Source: a virus | IMG/VR virus record: IMGVR_UViG_3300024999_000091 | Location: 1 to 64,000 of that record | Length of the DNA stretch: 64,000 bases | Strand: one strand, 5' to 3' | Shown here: positions 7,035-14,523 of the stretch, piece after piece | Layout: each line of letters starts with the position of its first letter | How positions within the stretch are numbered: position 1 is the first letter of the stretch | Position numbers and translations under genes: made by a program | Notes under the pieces: model-generated | The model's database searches: none | Seen by the model: the letters and a program-made list of their open reading frames with translations, nothing else | What the model was told of the DNA's origin: nothing

Positions 7035-8368
7035 ACGCGCCGCACAGTCTTCAATCAACAAGAGTCCCGCCGCAGAATATAGAGGCCGAGATGTCTATCA
7101 TCGGCACATGCATGCTTTACCCAGACGCTGTGACAACCGTAGTCGCAGAGCTTGCCCCGCAGGATTTTTACAAGACGCATCACCGAAGTATTTTTGAGGC
7201 AATTTATTCTCTTTGGCACAAGAGGGTCAACGTCGACCTTGTAACCGTTTCGTCTTTCCTGAAGGATATTTCGAAACTTGAGGAGGTCGGAGGTTTCGCA
7301 TACCTGTCATCGCTTTGTGCTGTGGTCCCGATAAGGTCAAGAATAAAAGATTTTTGCCAGATCGTGAAAGAGAAGGCGAAAGCACGGCAGTTGATCAAGG
7401 TCGCCGAAGAAATCGCCGGATCATGCTATGACGGTGCCCCGGTAAATGATCTGGTGAATGAGTTTGGCCAGGAGATCGTTAATCTGTCCACCGATGACAC
7501 CGAATATACCAGGGATATCTCCGTCATCACTGATTCGTTACTCAAACACATCACCGAAATCCATAATGGTGAGAAAGACACGTTTGGGCTTCCAACCGGA
7601 TTTGCTGATTTCGACAGCCTGATTGGAGGCCTACAAAAAGCAGAGGTGACTATTATTGCCGGCCGGCCAGCGATGGGGAAAACCACATTTGTCATGAATA
7701 TCGCCCATCATGTGGCTAAGGCCGGGACGGGGGTGTTGATTTTCTCAATGGAAATGGCATCTGAAAGGCTGGTACAAAAACTCATCTCGACCATCTCTGG
7801 CGTGAACACCAAAAAAATGGATCGGGGTTTAATGACGCCTGATCAATTAAAGGCTGTTCAGGAAGCGGCAATTTTTCTAAAGAAACTGCCAATCACCATT
7901 GATGAAAGCTCTGCCCTTGGTATCACCCAAATTCAAGCCAGAGCGAAAATCCAGGCCATGAGGCGATCTATTGGCCTGGTGGTTGTCGATTATATGCAAC
8001 TCGGGAAAGCCAAGGCAGTTTCCAGGGAGCAAGAGATTACCGCAATTTCTGCAGGGCTTAAGGCTTTGTCGAAAGATTTAAATGTGCCGGTCATTGCCCT
8101 ATCACAGCTTTCCCGGAAATGTGATGAGCGACCGGACAAGAAACCAATGATGTCTGATCTCCGGGAATCTGGTTCGATTGAACAAGATGCAGGGGTTATT
8201 GCCTTCATCTATCGGGATGAGGTGTATAACACGTCAGAAGACAATCCGTTACGAGGATTGGCTGAAATAATCGTGAGGAAAAACAGATACGGCGATCCTG
8301 GAACTGTGAAAATGTTCTTTGATGGGGGCCGGTGTAGGTTCGGCGATATGGTTCAGGAAATAAACTAG
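7031..8368 (+). CDS. dnaB: Replicative DNA helicase, DnaB family
   Basis: 445 residues, normal length for DnaB. The N-terminal domain starts with QNIEAEMSIIGTCMLYP. The C-terminal RecA-like domain has Walker A GRPAMGKTTF near residue 213, Walker B VVVDYMQL near 318, and SQLSRKCDERPDKKP plus DLRESGSIEQDAG. It unwinds DNA at the phage fork, probably loaded by the overlapping upstream gene. No intein. It is the last gene of segment A: 31 bases after its stop the sequence reaches the inversion junction. An exact copy is at 59888-61225. Confidence 0.95.
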   Translation: MNAPHSLQSTRVPPQNIEAEMSIIGTCMLYPDAVTTVVAELAPQDFYKTHHRSIFEAIYSLWHKRVNVDLVTVSSFLKDISKLEEVGGFAYLSSLCAVVPIRSRIKDFCQIVKEKAKARQLIKVAEEIAGSCYDGAPVNDLVNEFGQEIVNLSTDDTEYTRDISVITDSLLKHITEIHNGEKDTFGLPTGFADFDSLIGGLQKAEVTIIAGRPAMGKTTFVMNIAHHVAKAGTGVLIFSMEMASERLVQKLISTISGVNTKKMDRGLMTPDQLKAVQEAAIFLKKLPITIDESSALGITQIQARAKIQAMRRSIGLVVVDYMQLGKAKAVSREQEITAISAGLKALSKDLNVPVIALSQLSRKCDERPDKKPMMSDLRESGSIEQDAGVIAFIYRDEVYNTSEDNPLRGLAEIIVRKNRYGDPGTVKMFFDGGRCRFGDMVQEIN

Positions 8369-8392
8369 GTGGCGGCCGGTTGTGACCACTAA

Positions 8393-8405
8393 GAAAGTAT
8401 AATCA
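8393..8405. other. Inversion junction site, right (GAAAGTATAATCA)
   Basis: Reverse complement of 115-127 and, with one mismatch, of 59851-59863. Bases 8393-8399 are common to all three joints seen. It also holds TATAAT (8398-8403), a perfect -10 box without an obvious -35, and forms the 5' end of leader repeat copy 2. Confidence 0.6.
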
Positions 8406-8423
8406 GTTTTCGCGATGGAGCAG
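8393..8423 (+). repeat. Leader repeat copy 2
   Basis: Runs from the junction heptamer to ATGGAGCAG (8415-8423), which supplies the GGAGC ribosome site for the TTG start at 8427. The best relative is copy 1 at 4336. Confidence 0.6.
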
Positions 8424-8426
8424 AAT

Positions 8427-9140
8427 TTGAAAAATTACCTATCGATGGGTTTCGGCGTAAACTCGGTTGCCCTATACCTGCTGATGCAGGATTTAGAAAT
8501 GGAGTTTGAGGCGGTGTTTGTTGATCATGGAGGAGATTGGCCTGAGACATACGAGTACGCCAAATATTTCATTGCTTCAGGCAGGCCCGTGACGATCCTG
8601 AAGCCAAATGTCGAAGGCTACGACTCTCTCTATGACTACTCGATCGCAAAACGGATAATGCCGAGCAGGATAAAGCGCTGGTGTACAGATAAGTTCAAGG
8701 TGAAGGTGTTGTTAAAGAACATTCAAACTCCTTGTTTTCAGCACATCGGCATTGACGCTGGGGAGTCCCGCAGAGCCAAAATAGCAACAAGCAAAGGGGT
8801 GGAGAACCGCTACCTGTTGATAGAGCACGGTATCGACAGGGATGGTTGCAAGAGATTGATAACCGATCATGGCCTCGACGTGCCGAGAAAGAGCGGCTGC
8901 TTTTTTTGCCCTTTCCAGCGCAAAGCCCAATGGCAATCACTGCGAAAGGCAAATAATGGGCTGTGGTGCAAAGCTGTTGAGATTGAGACAGTGACAAATA
9001 AAGGCCGGGACCTCCGGGGTAAAAAACATATTTTTCTCTACCAGAAAGACCGTCCGCTGCCGTCTTTGATTAACGATAAGCAATCGGCGTTACCAGGGAT
9101 GGAAGGCATTGGATATCCGCCATGCCAGTGCGGATTATGA
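8427..9140 (+). CDS. PAPS-reductase-like PP-loop protein
   Basis: 237 residues. The N-terminal GFGVNSVAL is a phage-type variant of the PP-loop (SGGxDS) of adenine nucleotide alpha hydrolases. Later RWCTDKFK and SGCFFCPFQ are the Cys motifs of phage PAPS-reductase-like proteins. The family activates or transfers sulfur or modifies nucleotides; the phage substrate is unknown. TTG 8427 is chosen because the leader repeat places its start codon 3-5 bases after ATGGAGCRG; ATG 8415 is the repeat itself. It is the first gene beyond the inversion junction. Confidence 0.75.
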   Translation: MKNYLSMGFGVNSVALYLLMQDLEMEFEAVFVDHGGDWPETYEYAKYFIASGRPVTILKPNVEGYDSLYDYSIAKRIMPSRIKRWCTDKFKVKVLLKNIQTPCFQHIGIDAGESRRAKIATSKGVENRYLLIEHGIDRDGCKRLITDHGLDVPRKSGCFFCPFQRKAQWQSLRKANNGLWCKAVEIETVTNKGRDLRGKKHIFLYQKDRPLPSLINDKQSALPGMEGIGYPPCQCGL

Positions 9141-9163
9141 GTTGTTAGAAAAAGAGAGATACT

Positions 9164-9203
9164 AACTGAGTACATGTCTCACGAAAATTCGAAAATGGAG
9201 CAG
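9164..9203 (+). repeat. Leader repeat copy 3
   Basis: Has the dyad TGAG-N7-CTCA (9167-9181), then AAAATTCGAAA and ATGGAGCAG (9195-9203), four bases before the ATG at 9208. The most complete copy. Confidence 0.75.
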
Positions 9204-9207
9204 TTTT

Positions 9208-9354
9208 ATGAAATATAAAATTATTTGTGGTTCCAGTAAAGAATGCGAAGAAGAACTCAATAAGCTTGTAGTAAAACACTGGGTCATTGTTCATGGCTTC
9301 TCTGTTGTTAATGAAAATGTGACCATATTGGTCGAGCTTAACGAAAGGGTTTGA
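9208..9354 (+). CDS. Small protein, 48 residues
   Basis: Starts MKYKIICGSSKECEEELN. The ATG lies four bases after leader repeat copy 3. Predicted beta-alpha-beta-beta layout ending VTILVELNERV. Its stop codon TGA (9352-9354) is the first three bases of the TGAG arm of leader copy 4, tying it to the next gene. No family recognised; the perfectly placed leader supports translation. Confidence 0.6.
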   Translation: MKYKIICGSSKECEEELNKLVVKHWVIVHGFSVVNENVTILVELNERV

Positions 9355-9388
9355 GTAGTTGTCTCAATAATTTTCGGAAATGGAGCGG
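9352..9388 (+). repeat. Leader repeat copy 4
   Basis: TGAG-N7-CTCA at 9352-9366 begins with the stop codon of the upstream gene. Then TTTTCGGAAA and ATGGAGCGG (9380-9388), four bases before ATG 9393. Confidence 0.75.
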
Positions 9389-9392
9389 GTTT

Positions 9393-9602
9393 ATGAAAGA
9401 CGATGAGCGAAAGCTACTTGAAGAGCTACAGCGCCGAGCCAAGGCAAATGAACGCGCCTATGTTCGCGAGATAGTCTCAGAAATGAAGATTCCGGAGAAG
9501 AGGGCAGCCTATATTTGCGGCAAATGGACCGATAAGGGGTGGTATGACTATGGGGTTAGCGTTTTGGCTGGATGGCTCACCGATGACGGGATGGCCGCAT
9601 AA
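9393..9602 (+). CDS. Small winged-helix-like protein
   Basis: 69 residues from MKDDERKLLEELQRRA. The pattern YVREIVSEMKIPEKRAAYICGKWTDKGWYDYG resembles a compact winged helix, with a helix pair followed by a turn and aromatic wing. The start at 9393 follows leader repeat copy 4; an in-frame TTG at 9351 would run through the repeat. Possibly a DNA-binding regulator, by shape only. Confidence 0.55.
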   Translation: MKDDERKLLEELQRRAKANERAYVREIVSEMKIPEKRAAYICGKWTDKGWYDYGVSVLAGWLTDDGMAA

Positions 9603-9607
9603 ATAAC

Positions 9608-9644
9608 TGAGTAGTTGTCTCACAAAAATTCAAGAATGGAGTAG
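9608..9644 (+). repeat. Leader repeat copy 5 (degenerate)
   Basis: TGAG-N7-CTCA (9608-9622) is intact. The ribosome part has changed to ATGGAGTAG (9636-9644) and no start codon follows directly. The next gene uses its own AAGGAAAA site at 9668, so this copy keeps the dyad but has lost the translation role. Confidence 0.65.
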
Positions 9645-9667
9645 AAAATATTTCAAAAAGGAAAACC

Positions 9668-10060
9668 ATGAAAAGAAAATTGAACGAACTTGGCCAAAAA
9701 CTGCATGACGAATTCGAGATTGACCGGCAGATGTTTGGCGGTTGTTCCTGCCATATCAGCCCGCCGTGCGGCTTCTGCCTCCATCCAGGAAATCCAAGTA
9801 ATCTGGAAGAAACACCGGAGGCATGGGAACCGGAAGAGATCGAGATCGTTATTCCTGTCAATCCTGTTGAATCATCCAATATTCTCGGCGTCGGCTATGA
9901 TGCAGAAAGCAAAACCATGGCCGTGCAATTCAAGAGTGGCGGGACCTACTATTACCCTGAAGTACCGCAGGGCGATTACGACGCTCTCCTGGCTGCCAAG
10001 AGTATCGGCAAGCATTACCATTCCCATATTCGGGGGAAATTTTTAGGCAAGAAAATCTGA
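9668..10060 (+). CDS. KTSC domain protein
   Basis: 130 residues. An N-terminal part with Cys residues (GGCSCHISPPCGFCLHPG) may bind metal. The C-terminal part from about residue 75 (SNILGVGYDAESKTMAVQF, then YYYPEVP, then KSIGKHYHSHIRGKF) is the KTSC domain, a small fold common in phage and bacterial proteins near nucleic-acid enzymes. Exact role unknown. It sits 42 bases before recT. Confidence 0.75.
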   Translation: MKRKLNELGQKLHDEFEIDRQMFGGCSCHISPPCGFCLHPGNPSNLEETPEAWEPEEIEIVIPVNPVESSNILGVGYDAESKTMAVQFKSGGTYYYPEVPQGDYDALLAAKSIGKHYHSHIRGKFLGKKI

Positions 10061-10102
10061 GTGTCATCAACGGAAAAATCATCAACAAGGAGAACTACCA
10101 CA

Positions 10103-11260
10103 ATGAAAGGTCAAAAAAGCACAACCACCAAACTGCCGGCGGCAACCGCGGCAAATCAAGGCGCCCTGGAAGTAGCTCAAGCGAGCGTCTCCGAGCGGTT
10201 CATGAACATGGTCATCAAGGAATTCGGTTCCGGTGTCGGGGAGATCGCCCTGACCAAGGCGCAGAAACGCCTTGCTCAGAATTACTTCATGGCAATTGAT
10301 ACCGTTCTGAAGGTGGCCGAAGAAAAGCGCCTGAAGAAATCGGAAAAATACCGAGACCAGTTGGCGATCACCTGGAACAACGTCAACAAAGAACTCCTCG
10401 CTCGAAACGTGGTGGCAGCAGCCAGGATCGGATGGGATCCTCTTGAAAAGAACCACGTCCACATGATTCCGTACAAGAACAATACCACTAATCTCTACGA
10501 CATCGGCTTCATTCCAGGATATCGCGGTCTGGAATTGAAGGCTGAAAAATATTCCCTCGGTGAGCCGCCTATCGTGATTTGCGAACTGGTCTATTCAAAC
10601 GACAATTTCCAAATATTCAAGAAAGGTCAGGGCAACGAGGTTGAATCCTATATCTTCAATGTCGAAAATCCTTTCAACCGCGGCGAGATCGTTGGCGGAT
10701 TCTATTACCACTCATACAAGGATCCTGCCCGCAACCGGCTCGTCGTGATGTCCTTGGCCGATATCCTCAAGCGCAAACCGAAGTATGCCAGCACTGAATT
10801 TTGGGGCGGGGAAAAGGATGTTTGGGAGAAGAACGAGAAGACCGGGAGGAGCGAAAAATCCGGCACCGAAAAGGTTGATGGTTGGTTCGATGAAATGTGC
10901 CTTAAGACCATCAAGCGGGCGGCCTACGGAAATATCACCATCGACAGCCAGAAGGTGGACGATAATTACCAATCTCTTCTGCAGAACGAGGTGTCGGTGC
11001 GAGATGCTGAGAACCGACAGGAATACGAACAAGAGGCCAATAAGGAAGCGATTGACATAACCGCGACAAATGTTGAGGAGTCGAGCGATCAACCGCCACC
11101 GGGGAATGTCGATACCAATACCGGCGAGATGAAAGAAGAAGAGCCCCCTCTTCCCGATGAGCCGACAGGCGGACAAGAAATGTCTTCACAGGAAGCCGAC
11201 AAAGCCCTCGCCGAGCAGGAAGATAAGCAACCGGCACGAACCGGTCGGGCGCCGTTCTGA
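10103..11260 (+). CDS. recT: RecT family single-strand annealing protein
   Basis: 385 residues. The region from about 30 to 290 (RFMNMVIKEFG, NCxxxxLL-type core, AARIGWDPLEKNHVHMIPY, IGFIPGYRGLELKA) is the RecT fold; the C-terminal 90 residues are acidic and low-complexity, as is common. It anneals single strands during phage recombination, probably with the MBL-fold nuclease in segment A. ATG 10103 is preferred because AAGGAGAA precedes it; an upstream GTG at 10061 has no site. Confidence 0.9.
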   Translation: MKGQKSTTTKLPAATAANQGALEVAQASVSERFMNMVIKEFGSGVGEIALTKAQKRLAQNYFMAIDTVLKVAEEKRLKKSEKYRDQLAITWNNVNKELLARNVVAAARIGWDPLEKNHVHMIPYKNNTTNLYDIGFIPGYRGLELKAEKYSLGEPPIVICELVYSNDNFQIFKKGQGNEVESYIFNVENPFNRGEIVGGFYYHSYKDPARNRLVVMSLADILKRKPKYASTEFWGGEKDVWEKNEKTGRSEKSGTEKVDGWFDEMCLKTIKRAAYGNITIDSQKVDDNYQSLLQNEVSVRDAENRQEYEQEANKEAIDITATNVEESSDQPPPGNVDTNTGEMKEEEPPLPDEPTGGQEMSSQEADKALAEQEDKQPARTGRAPF

Positions 11261-11272
11261 TAATCATACAGT

Positions 11273-11356
11273 TCATTGCGCGTAGCGGCAACGTGGCGCA
11301 GTCGTGAGGAGCCGTTGGTAGGATAGACTGAGCGGGATACCAACTGCGCGTGATGA
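11273..11356 (+). ncRNA. Three-way-junction RNA candidate
   Basis: TCATTGCGCG (11273-11282) pairs with CGCGTGATGA (11347-11356) with two wobbles. Inside, GTTGGTA (11314-11320) pairs perfectly with TACCAAC (11338-11344), and CGGC (11286-11289) can pair with GCCG (11311-11314, sharing one base). No tRNA T-arm is present. It lies between recT and leader repeat copy 6. Confidence 0.35.
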
Positions 11357-11373
11357 ATTTTCCATATTATAAC

Positions 11374-11410
11374 TGAGTATCACTTTTTAAAATTTCCGAA
11401 AATGGAGCGG
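11374..11410 (+). repeat. Leader repeat copy 6
   Basis: AACTGAGTAT at the left lacks the CTCA arm. AAAATTTCCGAAA is followed by ATGGAGCGG (11402-11410), three bases before ATG 11414. Confidence 0.65.
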
Positions 11411-11413
11411 GAA

Positions 11414-11917
11414 ATGGAGCCGTACATAATACCTGTCGCCCGGTTGGTTCTCAGCTCTCAGGTTGGGGCGTGGTGTAAAATCCCCTATCCTGGGCACCCG
11501 AAAGGTTGCCCAAATTATGGAACGGAAGACCGATGTCCGCCACATGCTCCGCATGTTTCTGAATATTTCGACACTTCACGACAGCTCTATATTGTTCATT
11601 CAGAATTCGATCTATCAGGCCACCAGGAAAGAATGCAAGAAGCACATCCTCAATGGTCAGATCGCCAGTGTCGGTGCGTTCTCTACTGGCAGCCAAGATC
11701 GAGGAAACAACTGAAAGAGCGAGCGGCACAAGCAATGAAATCTCTCGGCCTTGATGCTATGGCGTGGGTGCCGGAAGCAATGGGGGTCAATGTTTACGCA
11801 ACCTGCAAGCTTTCCGGCTTACATCTCGAACAAATACGAAACCTTAAAACATGTCGGCATGTTGCTCTAATCGGGCATGGCCAAAACAAAACCAAAGGGC
11901 AATTGAAATTGTTCTAG
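11414..11917 (+). CDS. DUF2284-like metal-binding protein
   Basis: 167 residues, Cys-rich. CKIPYPGHPKGCPNYGTEDRCPPHAP near the N-terminus matches the CxxCxxYGxxxxCPP style of DUF2284 metal-binding proteins, with further Cys at CRC and in the C-terminal half. Likely binds a metal or Fe-S centre; substrate unknown. ATG 11414 follows leader copy 6 (ATG 11402 is part of the repeat). Last clear gene of the + cluster. Confidence 0.65.
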   Translation: MEPYIIPVARLVLSSQVGAWCKIPYPGHPKGCPNYGTEDRCPPHAPHVSEYFDTSRQLYIVHSEFDLSGHQERMQEAHPQWSDRQCRCVLYWQPRSRKQLKERAAQAMKSLGLDAMAWVPEAMGVNVYATCKLSGLHLEQIRNLKTCRHVALIGHGQNKTKGQLKLF

Positions 11918-11928
11918 AATTTCTGAAA

Positions 11929-11937
11929 ATGGAGCGG
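11929..11937 (+). repeat. Leader repeat copy 7 (short)
   Basis: AATTTCTGAAA followed by ATGGAGCGG (11929-11937), then ATG at 11942. The TGAG/CTCA part is missing. Confidence 0.5.
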
Positions 11938-11941
11938 AAAA

Positions 11942-12103
11942 ATGACCATTGAGCTTGGCACGAAAAAGCCCGAGAAGGTTGGTCAGGCCTTCCCGGGCTT
12001 CGGGGGTGGAGAACTGGACACGATCAACAGATCAGGTGTTGGTCGTACTGTAGCCTTATCGGTAGGTGAATGTCAATATTTAAGTCCGCTCGAACCATCC
12101 TGA
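11942..12103 (+). CDS. Possible 53-residue protein over the late terminator
   Basis: An ATG placed four bases after leader copy 7 opens 53 codons (MTIELGTKKPEKVGQ start). The frame runs across the late-operon terminator and into the end of the endolysin gene on the other strand. The leader suggests translation; the composition, set by a terminator stem, suggests it may be a decayed gene. Confidence 0.25.
   Translation: MTIELGTKKPEKVGQAFPGFGGGELDTINRSGVGRTVALSVGECQYLSPLEPS
11963..12000 (-). terminator. Terminator of the late operon
   Basis: AAGCCCGAGAAGG (11966-11978) and CCTTCCCGGGCTT (11988-12000) form a 13-base stem with one mismatch. On the minus strand it is followed by TTTTT (11967-11963). 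It ends the structural and lysis operon about 80 bases after the endolysin stop. Confidence 0.8.
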
Positions 12104-12622
12104 AAATTCTTCTCTCTCCGGGTTCGATCGCATGAGGTTGATATAATACTCTGCCTGAAGGTGATTAAGAAGTTTTACCAGTTTCTTAAGTCGCCCAACC
12201 ATGATACACGTTTTCAGGTTACCGATGGTCATGTCACGGATGTTTCCGGTAAGCGGCAGGTCCTGGTAGAGCATGCGGTTTCTGTTGAGCAAGTTCATCG
12301 CCTCCTGCAGGATCTTTCCGGCGCTCACAGGTGAAATATTCACGGCTGTGTCAAAGACCTCGATAGCGACATCCCTTGAAAGCGCTGCCAGTCTGTCACC
12401 GTTTATTGCATCCCAGAAGTTCATCTTATAAAAGAGCGCCACCATTTCGTTCGGGACAGGCTCGCCGCGGTCAACAAGAGCCCACCCCTCCCATTTCGGA
12501 TGACGATTACGGGCAATGCCCCAAACGGTCTGCCCGCCAGGGTCAAGCTGATGGTCTGATTCTGGCCCTTCAATCCCTTTGGTATGGGCCAGGGCTATCT
12601 GGAAATCCTTGGTGTGGATCAT
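12080..12622 (-). CDS. Endolysin, GH108 family
   Basis: 180 residues. The N-terminal KGIEGPESDH with DPGGQTVWGIA matches the E-G-G-Y/DPGG signature of glycoside hydrolase family 108 muramidases; Glu18 is the likely catalytic acid. The C-terminal half fits the helical peptidoglycan-binding part of these enzymes. It cuts the glycan strands at lysis. No signal peptide, so a holin or other route must release it. Its start overlaps the previous gene by 4 bases. Confidence 0.85.
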   Translation of the reverse strand: MIHTKDFQIALAHTKGIEGPESDHQLDPGGQTVWGIARNRHPKWEGWALVDRGEPVPNEMVALFYKMNFWDAINGDRLAALSRDVAIEVFDTAVNISPVSAGKILQEAMNLLNRNRMLYQDLPLTGNIRDMTIGNLKTCIMVGRLKKLVKLLNHLQAEYYINLMRSNPEREEFSGWFERT

Positions 12623-13080
12623 TGGTTGGCTTTACCTCTTTCTGAAAGAAGTTGGCTGACGAGATCATCATGCCTTTTCATGAGTGTGTCAAAGCGCTTT
12701 TCTCCCGCATCATGATAGTCCTTGATCATCCCCTTGATTTCGTCAAACTCCCTGGTCCCAGCGGTGAACTGCGCCTGTTGTGCCACGAATTGCACTTGAA
12801 TCAACTCATGAAATTTCTTTTGGCTGGCAAGGCAGTCTCCAGGCTCGATACATTCAATGGCGTCGATATCACCCTGGAGCCTGGTGACATCTTCTTTAAA
12901 CTCCGCTTTGTTCTCTGTCGCTTCTTTCTTTAAATCGACTACCGCTTTTTCTACGGTCTTTATGCGATTGTCATATTTTTCTACACTGCGGCCATACCGG
13001 AATGCGGAGAGAACCCACCCAAGGATGGCAGACAGCCCTATCCCTCCCCATTTAATGACTTCTTTTTCGTCAATGGTCAA
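12619..13080 (-). CDS. Membrane-anchored coiled-coil lysis accessory protein
   Basis: 153 residues. One membrane segment near the N-terminus (WGGIGLSAILGWVLSAF, residues 11-27) is followed by a long charged coiled coil with a CxxxxxC pair in the middle (ECIEPGDC). This is the shape of XhlA-like or inner-spanin-like phage proteins. It overlaps the endolysin start and follows the DUF1353 gene, so a lysis role is inferred. Confidence 0.55.
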   Translation of the reverse strand: MTIDEKEVIKWGGIGLSAILGWVLSAFRYGRSVEKYDNRIKTVEKAVVDLKKEATENKAEFKEDVTRLQGDIDAIECIEPGDCLASQKKFHELIQVQFVAQQAQFTAGTREFDEIKGMIKDYHDAGEKRFDTLMKRHDDLVSQLLSERGKANQ

Positions 13081-13679
13081 AACGCTACCCCTCTCTCGGT
13101 AACCCCTGGCAGTCCCAGGCTATTATCATTGTATGCCGTCGGTCCGAGTCGGCGGTACCGATTCCAGGACCGCCAGCCGAACAAACGAAGAGCGCGGTAA
13201 GCCCGGCCGGCGTCTACTGTGGCCCCGTGTTTCTCGATGGTGATGTGGCGAAGGAGTTGGTCACCAAACTTCTGGCCGCGGCCGATGAAGACTGGCACCA
13301 GGTCGCCAAACAGGTAAGGGAATTGCTTAACGAGACGCTCGGAGGCAATGTTGAAGATCAAGCCTGGCTTCCGCCTGGCGAGCATGTAGCCGTATTGATA
13401 CCACTGATCGTGCGGCACGGACCCTTCAAGGAGAGTGCCGGTCGGCTCGATGATCGGCCAGCACGGACGCGGGACACTGGCCCCGTCGATGACGAATCCA
13501 TCAGGGTGGACCAGTTCTAAACCGTCACCGAACTCTGGATCCTCGTCGAGAGTGATTACGTACTCCCCGTAGAGCCGGTACCGTGGCGGAAATCGCCACC
13601 TGTAAATTATCTGCTGGAAATAGTTGAGGCCGTGCAGGTTATAAGGTAGCCGTTCGAGTCGCGGTGTCGGGATGATCAA
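13077..13679 (-). CDS. DUF1353 family phage protein
   Basis: 200 residues. The motif FVIDGASVPRPCW followed by GSVPHDQWYQYG is the DGASxPR...HD signature of DUF1353, a family found in phage lysis and tail-end regions. The function is not established; the conserved His-Asp suggests an enzymatic or metal site. It overlaps both neighbours by 4 bases. Confidence 0.8.
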   Translation of the reverse strand: MIIPTPRLERLPYNLHGLNYFQQIIYRWRFPPRYRLYGEYVITLDEDPEFGDGLELVHPDGFVIDGASVPRPCWPIIEPTGTLLEGSVPHDQWYQYGYMLARRKPGLIFNIASERLVKQFPYLFGDLVPVFIGRGQKFGDQLLRHITIEKHGATVDAGRAYRALRLFGWRSWNRYRRLGPTAYNDNSLGLPGVTERGVAF

Positions 13680-14179
13680 GGTATTACCCCTTTCTGCATC
13701 GGCAAATATTTTTTGATCGTGTCGAAAAGCAGCTGATAATCACAGTCCAGATCGTACCGCTTGCATATCAGCGTCCAGGCCGCGCAGTAATCCGGGACAT
13801 GATAGAGGTTCGGCGGCAACCACTCATCCGGCCCCTTGGCGCCCTTCGATCTGTTCACGGCGGCCAGGACCGGCAAAAGGTTATCTTGATCGTTGGCGAA
13901 GGCCTCGCGGCGATCAGCTGGCCAATTCTCGGCGCCGTGATCCCATGCCCACTTGAGAGGGATGATATGGTCTATGTCGGCCTTGCCCGGATCCGTGATC
14001 ATTTCCCCGGTGTACGGGCAGGCTATGCCGATGTTTATTGCGATTTTGATCGCTTCTTCCCGGGTGTTCTCGCCATCACGGTCGGCATCTATCCAATGAT
14101 GAAAACTCTCGCGGGAATAGTCGGCGGCGGCTGCCGGCAGGGAGAAGAAGAGGATCAGTGAAAAAATGATATTTTTCAT
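13676..14179 (-). CDS. Secreted HNH nuclease
   Basis: 167 residues. A clean signal peptide (MKNIIFSLILFFSLPAAAA, cleavage near residue 19) precedes an HNH domain: DIDHIIPLKWAW, then a Trp, then NDQDNLLPVLAAVNRSKG and DEWLPP. This is the secreted HNH family related to the GmrSD C-terminal domain. The export signal means it acts in the periplasm, for example on incoming or host DNA. It sits inside the lysis cassette, overlapping its neighbours by 4 bases. Confidence 0.8.
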   Translation of the reverse strand: MKNIIFSLILFFSLPAAAADYSRESFHHWIDADRDGENTREEAIKIAINIGIACPYTGEMITDPGKADIDHIIPLKWAWDHGAENWPADRREAFANDQDNLLPVLAAVNRSKGAKGPDEWLPPNLYHVPDYCAAWTLICKRYDLDCDYQLLFDTIKKYLPMQKGVIP

Positions 14180-14367
14180 TTCCCGGGCCTGGTGAATAGT
14201 TTTTGAGCAAGTCCGCTGAGGCCTTCTCCTGAAGCGATCGACGCAAGAGTTCCGGCCAGGTACATGAAATTATCGCTCACGGCGACCATGAAACCGTGCT
14301 TGTAGCTGATCGCGGCCCAGGTTGCGGCCATGATGATGAGGATTATACAGGCTGTGATTTTTGCCAT
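14176..14367 (-). CDS. Holin candidate, two membrane segments
   Basis: 63 residues from MAKITACIILIIMAATWAA. Two hydrophobic segments (about 5-22 and 29-48) and a basic tail (QKLFTRPGK) fit a small class II holin. An upstream in-frame start adds five residues but has a weaker context. It overlaps the secreted nuclease by 4 bases. Holin identity rests on size, topology and position. Confidence 0.5.
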   Translation of the reverse strand: MAKITACIILIIMAATWAAISYKHGFMVAVSDNFMYLAGTLASIASGEGLSGLAQKLFTRPGK

Positions 14368-14519
14368 GGTGGCGCCTCGCAATGCTCAACGGTTTTATAA
14401 TGAGGACATACCTGCTTTTTACCGGTCTTCAGGTTCTTTGATACGCACACGCCTTGGCAACGCTCCTCTCTCAGTTGTTTGTTGCCGTTCTCGGTGAATG
14501 GTTTTGTGCGGATTTCCAC
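14343..14519 (-). CDS. Small Cys-rich protein
   Basis: 58 residues starting at GTG 14519 (VEIRTKPFTENGNKQLREER). Four Cys in the pattern C-x3-C-x12-C-x8-C suggest a small zinc or disulfide fold. It fills the gap between the lipoprotein and the holin candidate and overlaps the latter's start. No family recognised. Confidence 0.5.
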   Translation of the reverse strand: MEIRTKPFTENGNKQLREERCQGVCVSKNLKTGKKQVCPHYKTVEHCEAPPWQKSQPV

Positions 14520-14523
14520 CTCA

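Noticed and set aside
8415-8423. ATG at 8415 as start of the PAPS-reductase-like gene (and ATG 11402 for the DUF2284-like gene)
   Set aside because: Both ATGs are part of the leader repeat ATGGAGCRG, which in its other copies is the ribosome site followed by a start 3-5 bases later.
11273-11356. tRNA in the gap after recT
   Set aside because: The acceptor-like stem is present but there is no TTCRANY T-loop and no anticodon arm.
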